Positions 16,215-23,839 of a DNA stretch of 35,092 nucleotides are shown in pieces. The notes beneath the pieces are model-generated. The model saw nothing but the letters and a program-made list of their open reading frames with translations, was not told the origin of the DNA and ran no database searches. The stretch's first letter is position 1, and each line of letters opens with the position of its first letter. This stretch comes from Candidatus Brocadiaceae bacterium. GTDB taxonomy: Bacteria; Planctomycetota; Brocadiia; SM23-32. Location: positions 1 to 35,092 of the forward strand of contig PUMJ01000298.1 in assembly GCA_003551305.1 (NCBI GenBank), written 5' to 3'. Made by a program: the position numbers and the translations under genes.

Positions 16215-17804
16215 ATGAGAAGGTCATATGTGGCGATTGCGGTGTTGCTTGTTCTGTGTGCCGGCGCCCCTGTGCGGGCCGATTTCGAACTACCTTCCAT
16301 CATCGGCGACAACATGGTGCTGCAGCGCCGAACCGACGCCTCTGTCTGGGGATGGGACGAACCCGGGACGAGAGTGATCGTGGTTTTTCGCGACGAGGAG
16401 GTTGCGGTCCGGGCCGGCGAGGATGGCCGATGGACGGCGCGCGTGCCGACCGGGGAGGCCGGTGGTCCGTTCGAACTCAGGATCCGCGGCACCGAGCACA
16501 GGACGCTGGGTAACGTCATGGTGGGCGAGGTCTGGGTGGCCGGCGGGCAGAGCAACATGTGGTGGTTTGTGAGCCGATGCCTGAACGCGGAGGAGGAGAT
16601 CGCGGGGGCCGACTTCCCGGACATCCGCTTCTGGGACGCCAACACGGGCCCGCGGCAAGCTGGCTGGCCTGCTGACCGGCCTCAGCGCACCGTGCAGACC
16701 CGCTGGCAGGTTACCAGTCCCGAGGTTGTGGGTGAGTTCAGCGGCGTGGCGTACTTCTTCGCACGGGCACTGCACCACGAGCTTGGGGTTCCGGTCGGTA
16801 TCGTTCATCTTGCGGTTCCCGCTGCCCCCATTGAGCCCTTCCTGAGCGAGGGGTTTGCCCGTGCTCACCTGCCGGAGCAATTGGAGAACCTGCGCTTGAG
16901 ACGCCGGCTCTATCCCGACGATCTGAGGCGTTACGAGCAAGCCGTGAGGGAGTGGGAAGAAGAGCGCGACGCCGCAGAACAGGAGGGGCGGGAGCCACCT
17001 GACAGGCCCCGTGCTCCGGCGGATCCCGACGCTGCGCGTGGGCCGGGCAGCCTGTTTAACGGGATGGTCTGGCCGGCGCACCCGTTCACCATGCGCGGTT
17101 TCCTGTGGTATCAGGGCGAGAGCAACGCCTCGCGCAGCCTGCAGTACAGCATGCTCTTCCCGGCGCTTATTGAGGAGTGGCGCGAACTCTGGGATGACCA
17201 CAGCGCCCCCTTCCTGTTCGTCGAACTGGCCCAGTTCCTGGATGAGCAGCGCCGCCCCGTTGAGGATGCCACCTGGCCGGCCCTCCGTGATGCCCAGCAT
17301 GCCGCGTTGAGGTTGGACAACACCTACATGGTTTCGGCCATTGACGTGTTCGCCGACGGAGAGTCGGCCCACGACATCCACCCGCCCAACAAGCAGCTTG
17401 TGGCGCACCGCCTGTTCAAAACGGCTCTGGCCAACATATACGGCCGCGATGAGGTTGTCTGGTCCGGACCGCTGTTCCGGTCGGCCGACTTCGACGGAGC
17501 ACGGGTGACCGTTCGATTCGACCACGCCGGGGGCGGGCTGGTCGCCCGCGGGAGCACCCTCAAGGGCTTTGCCCTCGCCGGGGCTGACCGGCGCTTCCAC
17601 TGGGCCGATGCCGAGATCCGAGACAATAGCGTGGTGCTCGTCAGCGAGCGGGTGCCCCAACCCGTCGCGGCGCGTTACGGGTGGGCGAACAACCCCATTG
17701 GCAATCTTTATAATGAAGCGGGCCTGCCGGCGTTTCCGTTCCGCACGGACCACTGGATACCGGCCGTTGGCCGGCATCGCTGGTATGTGCCGCAGGACCA
17801 GTAA
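16215..17804 (+). CDS. Exported sialate O-acetylesterase-like SGNH hydrolase
   Basis: A 529-residue protein with a signal peptide (MRRSYVAIAVLLVLCAGAPVRA). It has the architecture of bacterial sialate O-acetylesterases: an N-terminal beta domain (ELPSIIGDNMVLQR, typical of the family), then the SGNH core. The nucleophile is Ser113 in VAGGQSNMWW. Later blocks are FNGMVWPAHPFTMRGFLWYQ, GESNAS, and the catalytic pair Asp387/His389 in SAHDIHPPNK. It would remove acetyl groups from sialic acids or, as in many relatives, from plant or algal polysaccharides. The start at 16215 follows GGGAGGGA. The same frame is open far upstream, but that portion is antisense to the radical SAM gene and carries no family motif. 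The unknown gene at 17847 follows after 42 bases. Confidence 0.9.
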   Translation: MRRSYVAIAVLLVLCAGAPVRADFELPSIIGDNMVLQRRTDASVWGWDEPGTRVIVVFRDEEVAVRAGEDGRWTARVPTGEAGGPFELRIRGTEHRTLGNVMVGEVWVAGGQSNMWWFVSRCLNAEEEIAGADFPDIRFWDANTGPRQAGWPADRPQRTVQTRWQVTSPEVVGEFSGVAYFFARALHHELGVPVGIVHLAVPAAPIEPFLSEGFARAHLPEQLENLRLRRRLYPDDLRRYEQAVREWEEERDAAEQEGREPPDRPRAPADPDAARGPGSLFNGMVWPAHPFTMRGFLWYQGESNASRSLQYSMLFPALIEEWRELWDDHSAPFLFVELAQFLDEQRRPVEDATWPALRDAQHAALRLDNTYMVSAIDVFADGESAHDIHPPNKQLVAHRLFKTALANIYGRDEVVWSGPLFRSADFDGARVTVRFDHAGGGLVARGSTLKGFALAGADRRFHWADAEIRDNSVVLVSERVPQPVAARYGWANNPIGNLYNEAGLPAFPFRTDHWIPAVGRHRWYVPQDQ

Positions 17805-17846
17805 CGGGAACGAGCCGGGCATTTGCTGACCGAAAGGAATCCGACT

Positions 17847-19244
17847 ATGAGCGAAGAAGCGAACGGCAAGCGTCTATTCAGCGCGGGTGGAGTGATACCG
17901 AATCTGGCGCTCAGAGCGGAGCTTGGCCCGCCCCGCAGCGAATGCGGGGTGGGGGCGCTCATGCCCTGGGCCGGGCGCCTCTGGGTGGTGAGCTACGTGT
18001 CGCACAAGAAAGGGAGCGGGGTCGGCACGGGGTTCTACGAGATCGACGACGATTTCAACCTGACTAAACGCCCCGAGAGCCGCGTCGGCACCTACACAAA
18101 CCGTATGGTCCACTACCCCTCCAATCAGCTCATCATGGGCCCGCATGTCGTTGACGCCGAGCGCAACGTGCGCACCGTGGAGGAACTGACTGACGTCCGG
18201 CTCTGCTCGACCATGAGGCACCTGGAAGACCCCGACAACATGGTGTACATGCTGGGCATGGAGGGAAAATTCTTCGAGATGAACGTCGAGACACTCGAAG
18301 TGACTCACCTGTTCGACCTGACCGAGGAACTGCGCGTCGAGGATCCGCCCTTCGTCCATTTCAAGGCCGGGTACTGCGCGATGGGCAGGGTGGTCGTCGC
18401 CTCGAACAACTATTCGGAGGCCGACTTCCTGGGCACGGCCCAGGAGGGCCGGCTGGCGGAGTGGCAGGGGCAGGAATGGCGCATCCTGGAGCGCAAGCCG
18501 TTCGTCGAAGTGACCGGCCGGGGCGGCTTCGCCGGGACGATGTTCGCCACGGGCTGGGACCGCGCCTCCGCCATCCTGAAAGTCTACACCGACGACGACC
18601 GGACCTGGCGCACCTACCGCCTGCCGAAGGCCAGTCACACGTTCGACCACCTGTGGCAGACTGAGTGGCCGCGTATCCGCGAGACCGAGCACGAGCGGTT
18701 CCTGATGGACTGCCACGGCATGTTCTACGAGCTCTCCCCCTGGGCCTACGAGAACCGGATCTGGGGCGTGCGGCCCATCTCCACTCACCTCTGGGTGCTG
18801 GGTGACTTTTGTAGCTGGCGCGGAATGCTTGTACTCGGGGCCGACAACGCGTCGCCCTCCGGCCGGTTGAACCACCTGGCCGGAGAGCCCCAGTCGGGGC
18901 TCTGGTTCGGCAAGACCGACGACCTATGGCAGTTCGGCAAGCCCGCCGGATGGGGAGGACCCTGGTGGAAGGACACCGTCGAGGCCGACCGGCCCTCTGA
19001 CCCCTATCTGATGACCGGCTTTGACAGGAAGGTCCTGCACCTCTCGCACGGCGAAGCCAGCCTCGTGACCTTTAAAGTTGAAGTGGACTTCCTGGGCGAC
19101 GGGACGTGGCGGGCCTATGACGAGTTCGAAGTGGCCGCTGCGGGTTACGTACACCACGAATTCGCCCCCGGTTTCAGCGCGCACTGGCTGAGGGTGAGCG
19201 CCGACACCGACTGCCGGGCGACAGCCTATTTGCACTACACGTGA
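17847..19244 (+). CDS. Conserved-looking protein of unknown function, propeller-like
   Basis: A 465-residue protein that I do not recognise. It has no signal peptide and no membrane segment. The sequence is rich in Trp, Tyr and Gly, with repeated short strand-turn units (LWVVSYVSHKKGSG, TGFYEIDDDFN, DNMVYMLGMEGKFFEMNVE, MFATGWDRASAILKVY, SGLWFGKTDDLWQFG). This is the appearance of a beta-propeller, with a final beta domain (about 395-465). Charged loop motifs such as RFLMDCHGMFYELSPW suggest a binding or catalytic surface. AAGGA precedes the ATG at 17847; a TTG at 17823 is less likely. It is 42 bases after the sialate-esterase-like gene and probably cotranscribed, so a role with the same glycan or its products is a reasonable guess only. 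Confidence 0.7.
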   Translation: MSEEANGKRLFSAGGVIPNLALRAELGPPRSECGVGALMPWAGRLWVVSYVSHKKGSGVGTGFYEIDDDFNLTKRPESRVGTYTNRMVHYPSNQLIMGPHVVDAERNVRTVEELTDVRLCSTMRHLEDPDNMVYMLGMEGKFFEMNVETLEVTHLFDLTEELRVEDPPFVHFKAGYCAMGRVVVASNNYSEADFLGTAQEGRLAEWQGQEWRILERKPFVEVTGRGGFAGTMFATGWDRASAILKVYTDDDRTWRTYRLPKASHTFDHLWQTEWPRIRETEHERFLMDCHGMFYELSPWAYENRIWGVRPISTHLWVLGDFCSWRGMLVLGADNASPSGRLNHLAGEPQSGLWFGKTDDLWQFGKPAGWGGPWWKDTVEADRPSDPYLMTGFDRKVLHLSHGEASLVTFKVEVDFLGDGTWRAYDEFEVAAAGYVHHEFAPGFSAHWLRVSADTDCRATAYLHYT

Positions 19245-19413
19245 TGCCCGAGGAGGTGTACGGTCTGTCGCCGTTTGCGTGGCGCCGTTGCCATCCTGCC
19301 ACCGTGCGGTCCTGTTCGTTGCGCTGTGACCGTCGTGTCCGCCCCGCGGTGGGCAGACGGAGTGGTCAGCCTGTGCCGTCCGTGCCCGGGTCGGTCACCG
19401 GCGGAGAATGCAG
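19245..19413. other. Intergenic stretch without a recognisable feature
   Basis: About 170 bases between the unknown gene and the btu promoter. I see only imperfect GC-rich inverted repeats (for example TCCG near 19340 against CGGA near 19360) and no T-run, so a terminator cannot be claimed. Confidence 0.4.
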
Positions 19414-19442
19414 TTGACTTCCGGATACTTAGCGGCTAGAAT
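19414..19442 (+). promoter_or_regulatory. Sigma-70 promoter of the B12 uptake operon
   Basis: TTGACT (19414-19419) and TAGAAT (19437-19442) are separated by 17 bases. The predicted start (about 19449) is immediately before the first base-paired strand of riboswitch 1 at 19451, so the leader begins with the aptamer. Confidence 0.75.
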
Positions 19443-19450
19443 GCTGGGTA

Positions 19451-19616
19451 CGTGGATGGCCCGGGAGGGCCCCCTGAAGAGGGAAGAGCGGTGCAACTCC
19501 GCCGCGGACCCGCCGCTGTGACCGGGGACGAAAGCCGCAAGTGAGCCACTGTCCCGCCCGCGGGACGGGAAGGCGCGGCCGGTAGGACGATCCGGAAGCC
19601 AGAAGACCTGTCCACG
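19451..19616 (+). promoter_or_regulatory. Cobalamin riboswitch 1 (aptamer)
   Basis: This is a cobalamin-binding riboswitch aptamer. Conserved elements appear in order: GGGAA followed by CGGTGCAACTCCG (about 19479-19500), CGCTGTGA, the B12 box GCCACTG (19545-19551), GGGAAGGCGCGGCCGG (19567-19582) and AAGCCAGAAGACCTG (about 19596-19610). The outer stem P1 pairs CGTGGA (19451-19456) with TCCACG (19611-19616). The central segment (GCGGACCCGCCGCTGTGA) is somewhat degenerate compared with the consensus. An intrinsic terminator follows about 75 bases later, so ligand binding is expected to stop transcription of the btu operon. Confidence 0.9.
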
Positions 19617-19692
19617 GCTTGCTGCGTGCCGGGTGTTCCCGTGGCCTGGAACCTCGTGGAGACGGTGCGCACCAGAGGATGGAATACGGCAT

Positions 19693-19725
19693 CCCCGCAA
19701 CCCGCAAGGGTTTCGGGGTTTTTTT
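19693..19725 (+). terminator. Intrinsic terminator of riboswitch 1
   Basis: Stem CCCCG-c-AACCC (19693-19703), GNRA-type loop GCAA (19704-19707), GGGTT-t-CGGGG (19708-19718), then seven T (19719-19725). There is one c/t mismatch. This is the only strong rho-independent terminator I see in the window. Two of its 5' bases can pair instead with GGATG at 19677-19681 (GGATG/CATCC), a possible antiterminator. Confidence 0.88.
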
Positions 19726-19759
19726 GTTGGGCGGCGCCGCGTCGGGGTCGCTAGGGAAC

Positions 19760-19910
19760 GGACATCGGATCAAGGGAAGGGAGTGCGAATCTCCCGCTGC
19801 CCCGCAACTGTATCCGTGACGAAGGCCGCATCAGGGCCACTGTCCCGCCCGCGGGATGGGAAGGCGCGGCCGGAGGATGAGCGGAAGCCAGGAGACCTGT
19901 TCCGACGTCC
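19760..19910 (+). promoter_or_regulatory. Cobalamin riboswitch 2 (aptamer)
   Basis: This is a second, more canonical cobalamin aptamer directly after the terminator of the first. Elements in order are: GGGAAGGGAGTGCGAATCTCCC, GCTGCCCCGCAACTGTA, the B12 box GCCACTG (19836-19842), GGGAAGGCGCGGCCGG and GGAAGCCAGGAGACCTG. P1 pairs GGACATCGG (19760-19768) with CCGACGTCC (19902-19910), eight of nine pairs. A 38-base core is almost identical to that of riboswitch 1. Confidence 0.93.
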
Positions 19911-19923
19911 CATCTGTAACCCG

Positions 19924-19950
19924 CACTCCCCGAGGGGGGAGAAAGGAGTG
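19924..19950 (+). promoter_or_regulatory. RBS-sequestering hairpin of riboswitch 2
   Basis: CACTCC (19924-19929) can pair with GGAGTG (19945-19950), which contains the Shine-Dalgarno GGAG of btuB four bases before the ATG at 19955; CCCC/GGGG inside the loop can extend it. There is no T-run, so control here is expected at translation initiation. Confidence 0.65.
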
Positions 19951-19954
19951 AAGC

Positions 19955-21922
19955 ATGTGGCGGATCGGTTGCCTTCTGCTGGCTGTGGGACTGTGTGCGT
20001 TGGGACCGGTGGCGAGGGCATCAGAGGAGCCCGAAGAGGAAACGCCCTCCGGGGAAGTCGAGCTTGCGCCCGAGGCGCTGGAGGTGGATCCGGAGCGTAT
20101 CGTCGTCACCGCCACGCGCATATTGACACCCGAACGGGAAGTCGCCAGTTCCATTACCGTGATCGACCGACAGGAGATCGAGCGCAAGCAAAGACGCTTC
20201 GTGGTCGACCTCCTGCGCGAGGCGCCCGGGGTCGACGTCGTGCAGAGCGGCGGCCCGGGCCAACCGTCCCAGGTCTTCCTGCGGGGGGCTAAACCGGAAC
20301 ACACCCTTGTCCTCATAGACGGCATCGAGGCCAACGACCCCTTCTCGCCGGGGCGCACCTTCAACTTTGCCGGGCTCACCACTGACAACATTGAGCGCAT
20401 CGAGATCATCCGCGGCCCCCAGAGCACCCTCTACGGCTCCGACGCCATGGGCGGGGTCGTCAACATCATAACCCGGCGCGGAGTCGGCCCCCCCAGCGGT
20501 TTCGTCACGGGTGAGGCGGGCTCACGGGACACCTACCGCACTGCCGTCGGCCTTCGCGGCGCCCAGGGTGCCTTCGATTACTCACTCAGCCTCAGCCATT
20601 ACACCACTCGCGGCATTTCGGCCGCCGACGCCTCCCTGCCCGGCAACACAAAGCGCGACGGATATGAGAACACCACGCTTTCGAGCCTGCTGGGCTGGAC
20701 CCCGAACGATGCTTTCAGCCTCGACCTCATCCTGCGCTACAGCGATGGAGAGGGCGAACTGGACCAGTTCGGCGGCCCTTTCGGGGACGACCCGAACTAC
20801 TTTTTCAGGGACAAGGCATTCTTCGGTCGCCTCCAGGGAACCCTGGTCACGCCGGATGGCCGTTGGGAGCAGAAGCTCGGCGTCTCGTTCACGGACTACG
20901 ACCGGCGTTTCCGTGATGATCCGGACCCGATGCGCCCGATGACGATGCTCCGCAGCAAGTACAAGGGCCGGATCCTGAAACTCGCCTGGCAGAGTGATTT
21001 CTACCTGAGCGACGTGCACACCATCACCTTCGGGCTCGAGACCGAGGAAGAATCCGGCCGTTCGCGGATCCACTCGGAGAGCGAGTTGGGGCCGTTCACC
21101 AGCGTCATCCCCGAGCAGAAGGCCCGCACCAACAGCGCCTATTTGCAGGACAGCATCAACATCGGGGACACGTTCTTCGCCACGGTCGGCGCCCGCATTG
21201 ACGACCACGAGGAGTTCGGGTCCGAGACCACGTACCGCATTGCGCCGGCCTACCTCATCGAAGAGACCGGCACCAAGCTGAAAGGAAGCTGGGGCACCGG
21301 CTTCAAGGCGCCGACGCTGTTCCAGCTTTTCTCCGAGTTCGGCGACCCCGACCTCGACCCCGAGCGGAGCAAAGGATGGGACGTCGGGGTGGAGCAGCAT
21401 CTGGCCGGGGACCGGCTGATGGTGGGCGCCACGTACTTTCACAATACGTTCGACGACCTGATTGATTTCAACCCGGCCACATCCACCTACTTCAACATTG
21501 ACAGGGCCCGCACCCGGGGCGTGGAGCTGACGGGGGCCGTCAGGGCAACAGACGATCTCTCGTTCCGGGCGACTTACACGCGGCAGGACACCGAGGACCG
21601 AAACACGGGCGAATCCCTGCTGCGCCGCCCGGAGGACCAGGTCAGCTTCGACGTGAACTACACCCTCCGCCGTAAGACGAACCTCAACCTGAACGTGGTC
21701 TATGTGGGGCGGCGCGAGGACATGGACTTCAATGTGTTCCCTGCCGAGCGCGTGGACCTGAGCAGCTACATGCTGGTGAACCTGGCCGCTGTGCACGACG
21801 TCAGCGATCGGTTCCAGCTCTTCGGGCGGATTGAGAACGTGTTGGACAAGGACTACCAGGAGGTCTTCGGTTTCGGCACGCCGGGACGCGGTTTTTTCGG
21901 CGGAGTGACGGTCAGATTCTGA
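19955..21922 (+). CDS. btuB: TonB-dependent vitamin B12 receptor (BtuB-like)
   Basis: A 655-residue TonB-dependent outer-membrane receptor. A signal peptide (MWRIGCLLLAVGLCALGPVARA) is followed by an acidic stretch and the TonB box ERIVVTATR, very like the DTLVVTANR of BtuB. The plug domain follows: SSITVIDRQEIE, LLREAPGVDVVQSGG, VFLRGAKPEHTLVLIDGIE, IEIIRGPQSTLYGSDAMGGV and VNIITRRG. The rest is the 22-strand barrel, closing with GVTVRF and the terminal Phe typical of outer-membrane proteins. Cobalamin specificity is inferred from the two cobalamin riboswitches immediately upstream and from the downstream btuFDC-like genes. The exbB gene starts 16 bases later. The ATG at 19955 is placed by GGAG at 19945-19948. 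Confidence 0.93.
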   Translation: MWRIGCLLLAVGLCALGPVARASEEPEEETPSGEVELAPEALEVDPERIVVTATRILTPEREVASSITVIDRQEIERKQRRFVVDLLREAPGVDVVQSGGPGQPSQVFLRGAKPEHTLVLIDGIEANDPFSPGRTFNFAGLTTDNIERIEIIRGPQSTLYGSDAMGGVVNIITRRGVGPPSGFVTGEAGSRDTYRTAVGLRGAQGAFDYSLSLSHYTTRGISAADASLPGNTKRDGYENTTLSSLLGWTPNDAFSLDLILRYSDGEGELDQFGGPFGDDPNYFFRDKAFFGRLQGTLVTPDGRWEQKLGVSFTDYDRRFRDDPDPMRPMTMLRSKYKGRILKLAWQSDFYLSDVHTITFGLETEEESGRSRIHSESELGPFTSVIPEQKARTNSAYLQDSINIGDTFFATVGARIDDHEEFGSETTYRIAPAYLIEETGTKLKGSWGTGFKAPTLFQLFSEFGDPDLDPERSKGWDVGVEQHLAGDRLMVGATYFHNTFDDLIDFNPATSTYFNIDRARTRGVELTGAVRATDDLSFRATYTRQDTEDRNTGESLLRRPEDQVSFDVNYTLRRKTNLNLNVVYVGRREDMDFNVFPAERVDLSSYMLVNLAAVHDVSDRFQLFGRIENVLDKDYQEVFGFGTPGRGFFGGVTVRF

Positions 21923-21938
21923 AAGGGGGTAGTCGGGC

Positions 21939-22559
21939 ATGTACGAAGTGTTCAGCAGAGGCGGCCCGCTGATGTGGCCGCTGTTGCTGTGTTCGGTGGT
22001 CTCGCTGGCCATCGTCATAGAGCGGGCGCTGTTCTGGTGGCGGCTGGGGCGCAACCGCGACGACGGTGTCGTTGAGGACATGCTGCAGCGGGCCGAGCAG
22101 GGGGACTTCGAGGGGGCGGTGCGGCGCGGCGCCGGCATCGGGGACGTGGTGGCCGAGGTGCTGGCGGCTGGGCTCGCCCATCGCGACCACGGCCTGACTG
22201 AGGCCATGCAGGTGGCCGCCGAGGACCAGGTGGCGCGTCTCAAGCGCGGCGTGAGGGTGCTCGACACTATCATCACCCTGGCGCCGCTGCTGGGTATCCT
22301 CGGCACCGTCCTGGGCATCATCCAGTCCTTTGACATGCTCGGCCAGGCCGGTATAGATGACCCGCGCGCCGTCACCGGCGGCATAGCCCAGGCGCTCATC
22401 ACTACAGCGGCCGGCCTCTCGATAGCCATCATCACGCTCATCCCGCACAACTACCTGGTCCATGCCGTGGAGCGGGCGGTCGTGCGCATCGAGAGCATGG
22501 CCACGAGCATGGAGGTGGCCTACCGGAGAGGTCTGGAGAACGGCGATGAAGCTGCGTAG
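21939..22559 (+). CDS. exbB: ExbB-type MotA/TolQ/ExbB proton channel
   Basis: A 206-residue inner-membrane protein of the MotA/TolQ/ExbB family. The first membrane segment is near residues 9-28 (GGPLMWPLLLCSVVSLAIVI). The hallmark region is LDTIITLAPLLGILGTVLGI (about 109-128), and a third segment is ALITTAAGLSIAIITLIPH. With ExbD it would form the proton-driven motor that energises TonB and hence the BtuB-like receptor. It has three membrane segments, as expected. A GGGGG run precedes the ATG. The exbD start lies inside the last codons (14-base overlap), which points to translational coupling. TolQ is an alternative by family, but the operon context favours ExbB. Confidence 0.92.
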   Translation: MYEVFSRGGPLMWPLLLCSVVSLAIVIERALFWWRLGRNRDDGVVEDMLQRAEQGDFEGAVRRGAGIGDVVAEVLAAGLAHRDHGLTEAMQVAAEDQVARLKRGVRVLDTIITLAPLLGILGTVLGIIQSFDMLGQAGIDDPRAVTGGIAQALITTAAGLSIAIITLIPHNYLVHAVERAVVRIESMATSMEVAYRRGLENGDEAA

Positions 22560-22959
22560 CGGTTACGAAAAGCACAAGGCCCGTGTCGAGATGCTGCCCC
22601 TGATAGACATCGTATTCCTGCTGCTCGTGTTTTTCATCTACGCCATGCTCTCAATGGTGGTGCACAGGGGGTTGCCGGTCAACCTGCCCGGGGCCGCCAC
22701 CGCTGAGCCGGACCAGCGGGACTACGTTGGCATCACGATCACGGCCGACGAAGCCGTCTATTTCAACAGGGAGCTTGTAGAGCCCGACGAACTGCCCCGG
22801 CGTATACGCGCGGTCCGGGAGGAGCATCCGGAGATGCCGGTCTTCATCAGCGGGGACGTCAGGGCCAGTTTCGGCCTCAGTGTGCAGGTGCTCGACCTGT
22901 TGCGCCAGGCCGGGGTGAGCGAAGTGAGTTTCGAAGCCCGGGAGGTGAGCGAACCGTGA
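22546..22959 (+). CDS. exbD: ExbD/TolR-type biopolymer transport protein
   Basis: A 137-residue protein with a single N-terminal membrane segment carrying the functional aspartate, Asp21, in MLPLIDIVFLLLVFF. The periplasmic domain has the family's usual order: LPVNLPGA, ITITADEAVYFNRELV, PVFISGDVRASFG, and a C-terminal LDLLRQAGVSEVSFEA. It supplies the proton-conducting Asp of the ExbB-ExbD motor. The start ATG 22546 overlaps the exbB end by 14 bases, and the stop overlaps the tonB GTG by 4 bases. A longer in-frame start at 22462 would lie deep in exbB and is rejected. Confidence 0.92.
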   Translation: MKLRSGYEKHKARVEMLPLIDIVFLLLVFFIYAMLSMVVHRGLPVNLPGAATAEPDQRDYVGITITADEAVYFNRELVEPDELPRRIRAVREEHPEMPVFISGDVRASFGLSVQVLDLLRQAGVSEVSFEAREVSEP

Positions 22960-23798
22960 GGGGGCGCTACGGGGTGTCATTCCTGGTCTCCCTTCTGCTG
23001 CACGGGCTTTTGCTCGGCCTTGCCGGGTGGTATGTTGCCCCGGAGGTCATGTTCGATCCCGGGGCGGCGGCGGTCACTCTGAGCGTGATGCCATCCGTGG
23101 CCAGCCGCGCCGGTGATCCCGAACCGCGGACGGAGACGCAAAGCGCCGAGCCGGCGCCTCCCGAAACCCCTCCGCCCGCGGAAGAGCCTCCGCCACCCGC
23201 GGAAGAGCATGCGCCGCCGGAGGAGGTGCCGGCTCTGCCGCAGGTTGTGCAAAGGCCCCCCCGGCCGCGGCCGCTCCCCGAACCGCCGGATCCGACCCCG
23301 CAGACGCCCCCAAACGCCGAAACCGCCGAGCAGGACAGGCCGGAAGAGAGTTTCGAAGCCGCCCGCAACGAGGCGCCGCAACAGGAAGAGACAGAACCGC
23401 AGGCAGAGCGCGAACCGGATGCGACTGGCGAAGAGAGCGCTGTCGCCGCCCCACAGTCTGAGTCCGAGCTGGACTCGGTGGACGCCGACGCCGACCCGCG
23501 TGAGACGGGCGTCACCGCCCCGGCGCGCACGGCCCGGCCGCCCAGCCCCACGTATCCTCTGCTGTCGCGCCGTCGGGGAGAGGAAGGCGACGTGGTGCTG
23601 GAGGTGCTCGTGCTGCCAAGCGGCGAAGCGGCAGAGGTGACGGTCGTGCGCTCCAGCGGGCACCGGCGGCTGGACCGCGCCGCTGCGCGCGCCCTGGAGG
23701 AGGCAGAATACGTCCCCGCCCGGCGCCGCGGCGTTCCCGTCGAGGCGCGTCGGCGCCTCACCATATCCTTCCGCCTTGACGGTGTGGATGGGCGGTGA
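22956..23798 (+). CDS. tonB: TonB energy transducer
   Basis: A 280-residue TonB protein. The N-terminal anchor (VSFLVSLLLHGLLLGLAGWYV) includes the Ser and His spaced as in the SHLS face of TonB that contacts ExbB/D. A long Pro/Glu-rich region (about residues 50-165) would span the periplasm. The C-terminal domain carries the TonB_C pattern: SPTYPLLSRRRGEEGDVVLE, LPSGEAAEVTVVRSSGHRRL, DRAAARALEEAEYVPARRRG. Translation begins at GTG 22956, overlapping the exbD stop (GTGA). It links the inner-membrane proton motor to the receptor's TonB box. Confidence 0.92.
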   Translation: MRGRYGVSFLVSLLLHGLLLGLAGWYVAPEVMFDPGAAAVTLSVMPSVASRAGDPEPRTETQSAEPAPPETPPPAEEPPPPAEEHAPPEEVPALPQVVQRPPRPRPLPEPPDPTPQTPPNAETAEQDRPEESFEAARNEAPQQEETEPQAEREPDATGEESAVAAPQSESELDSVDADADPRETGVTAPARTARPPSPTYPLLSRRRGEEGDVVLEVLVLPSGEAAEVTVVRSSGHRRLDRAAARALEEAEYVPARRRGVPVEARRRLTISFRLDGVDGR

Positions 23799-23839
23799 CG
23801 GCACAAACCGCAAGGTTGTGCAATCGAGGAGGACAGGCG

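Noticed and set aside
19726-19759. A leader peptide or small gene between the two riboswitches
   Set aside because: Only 34 bases separate the terminator from the second aptamer, with no start codon and ribosome binding site pair.
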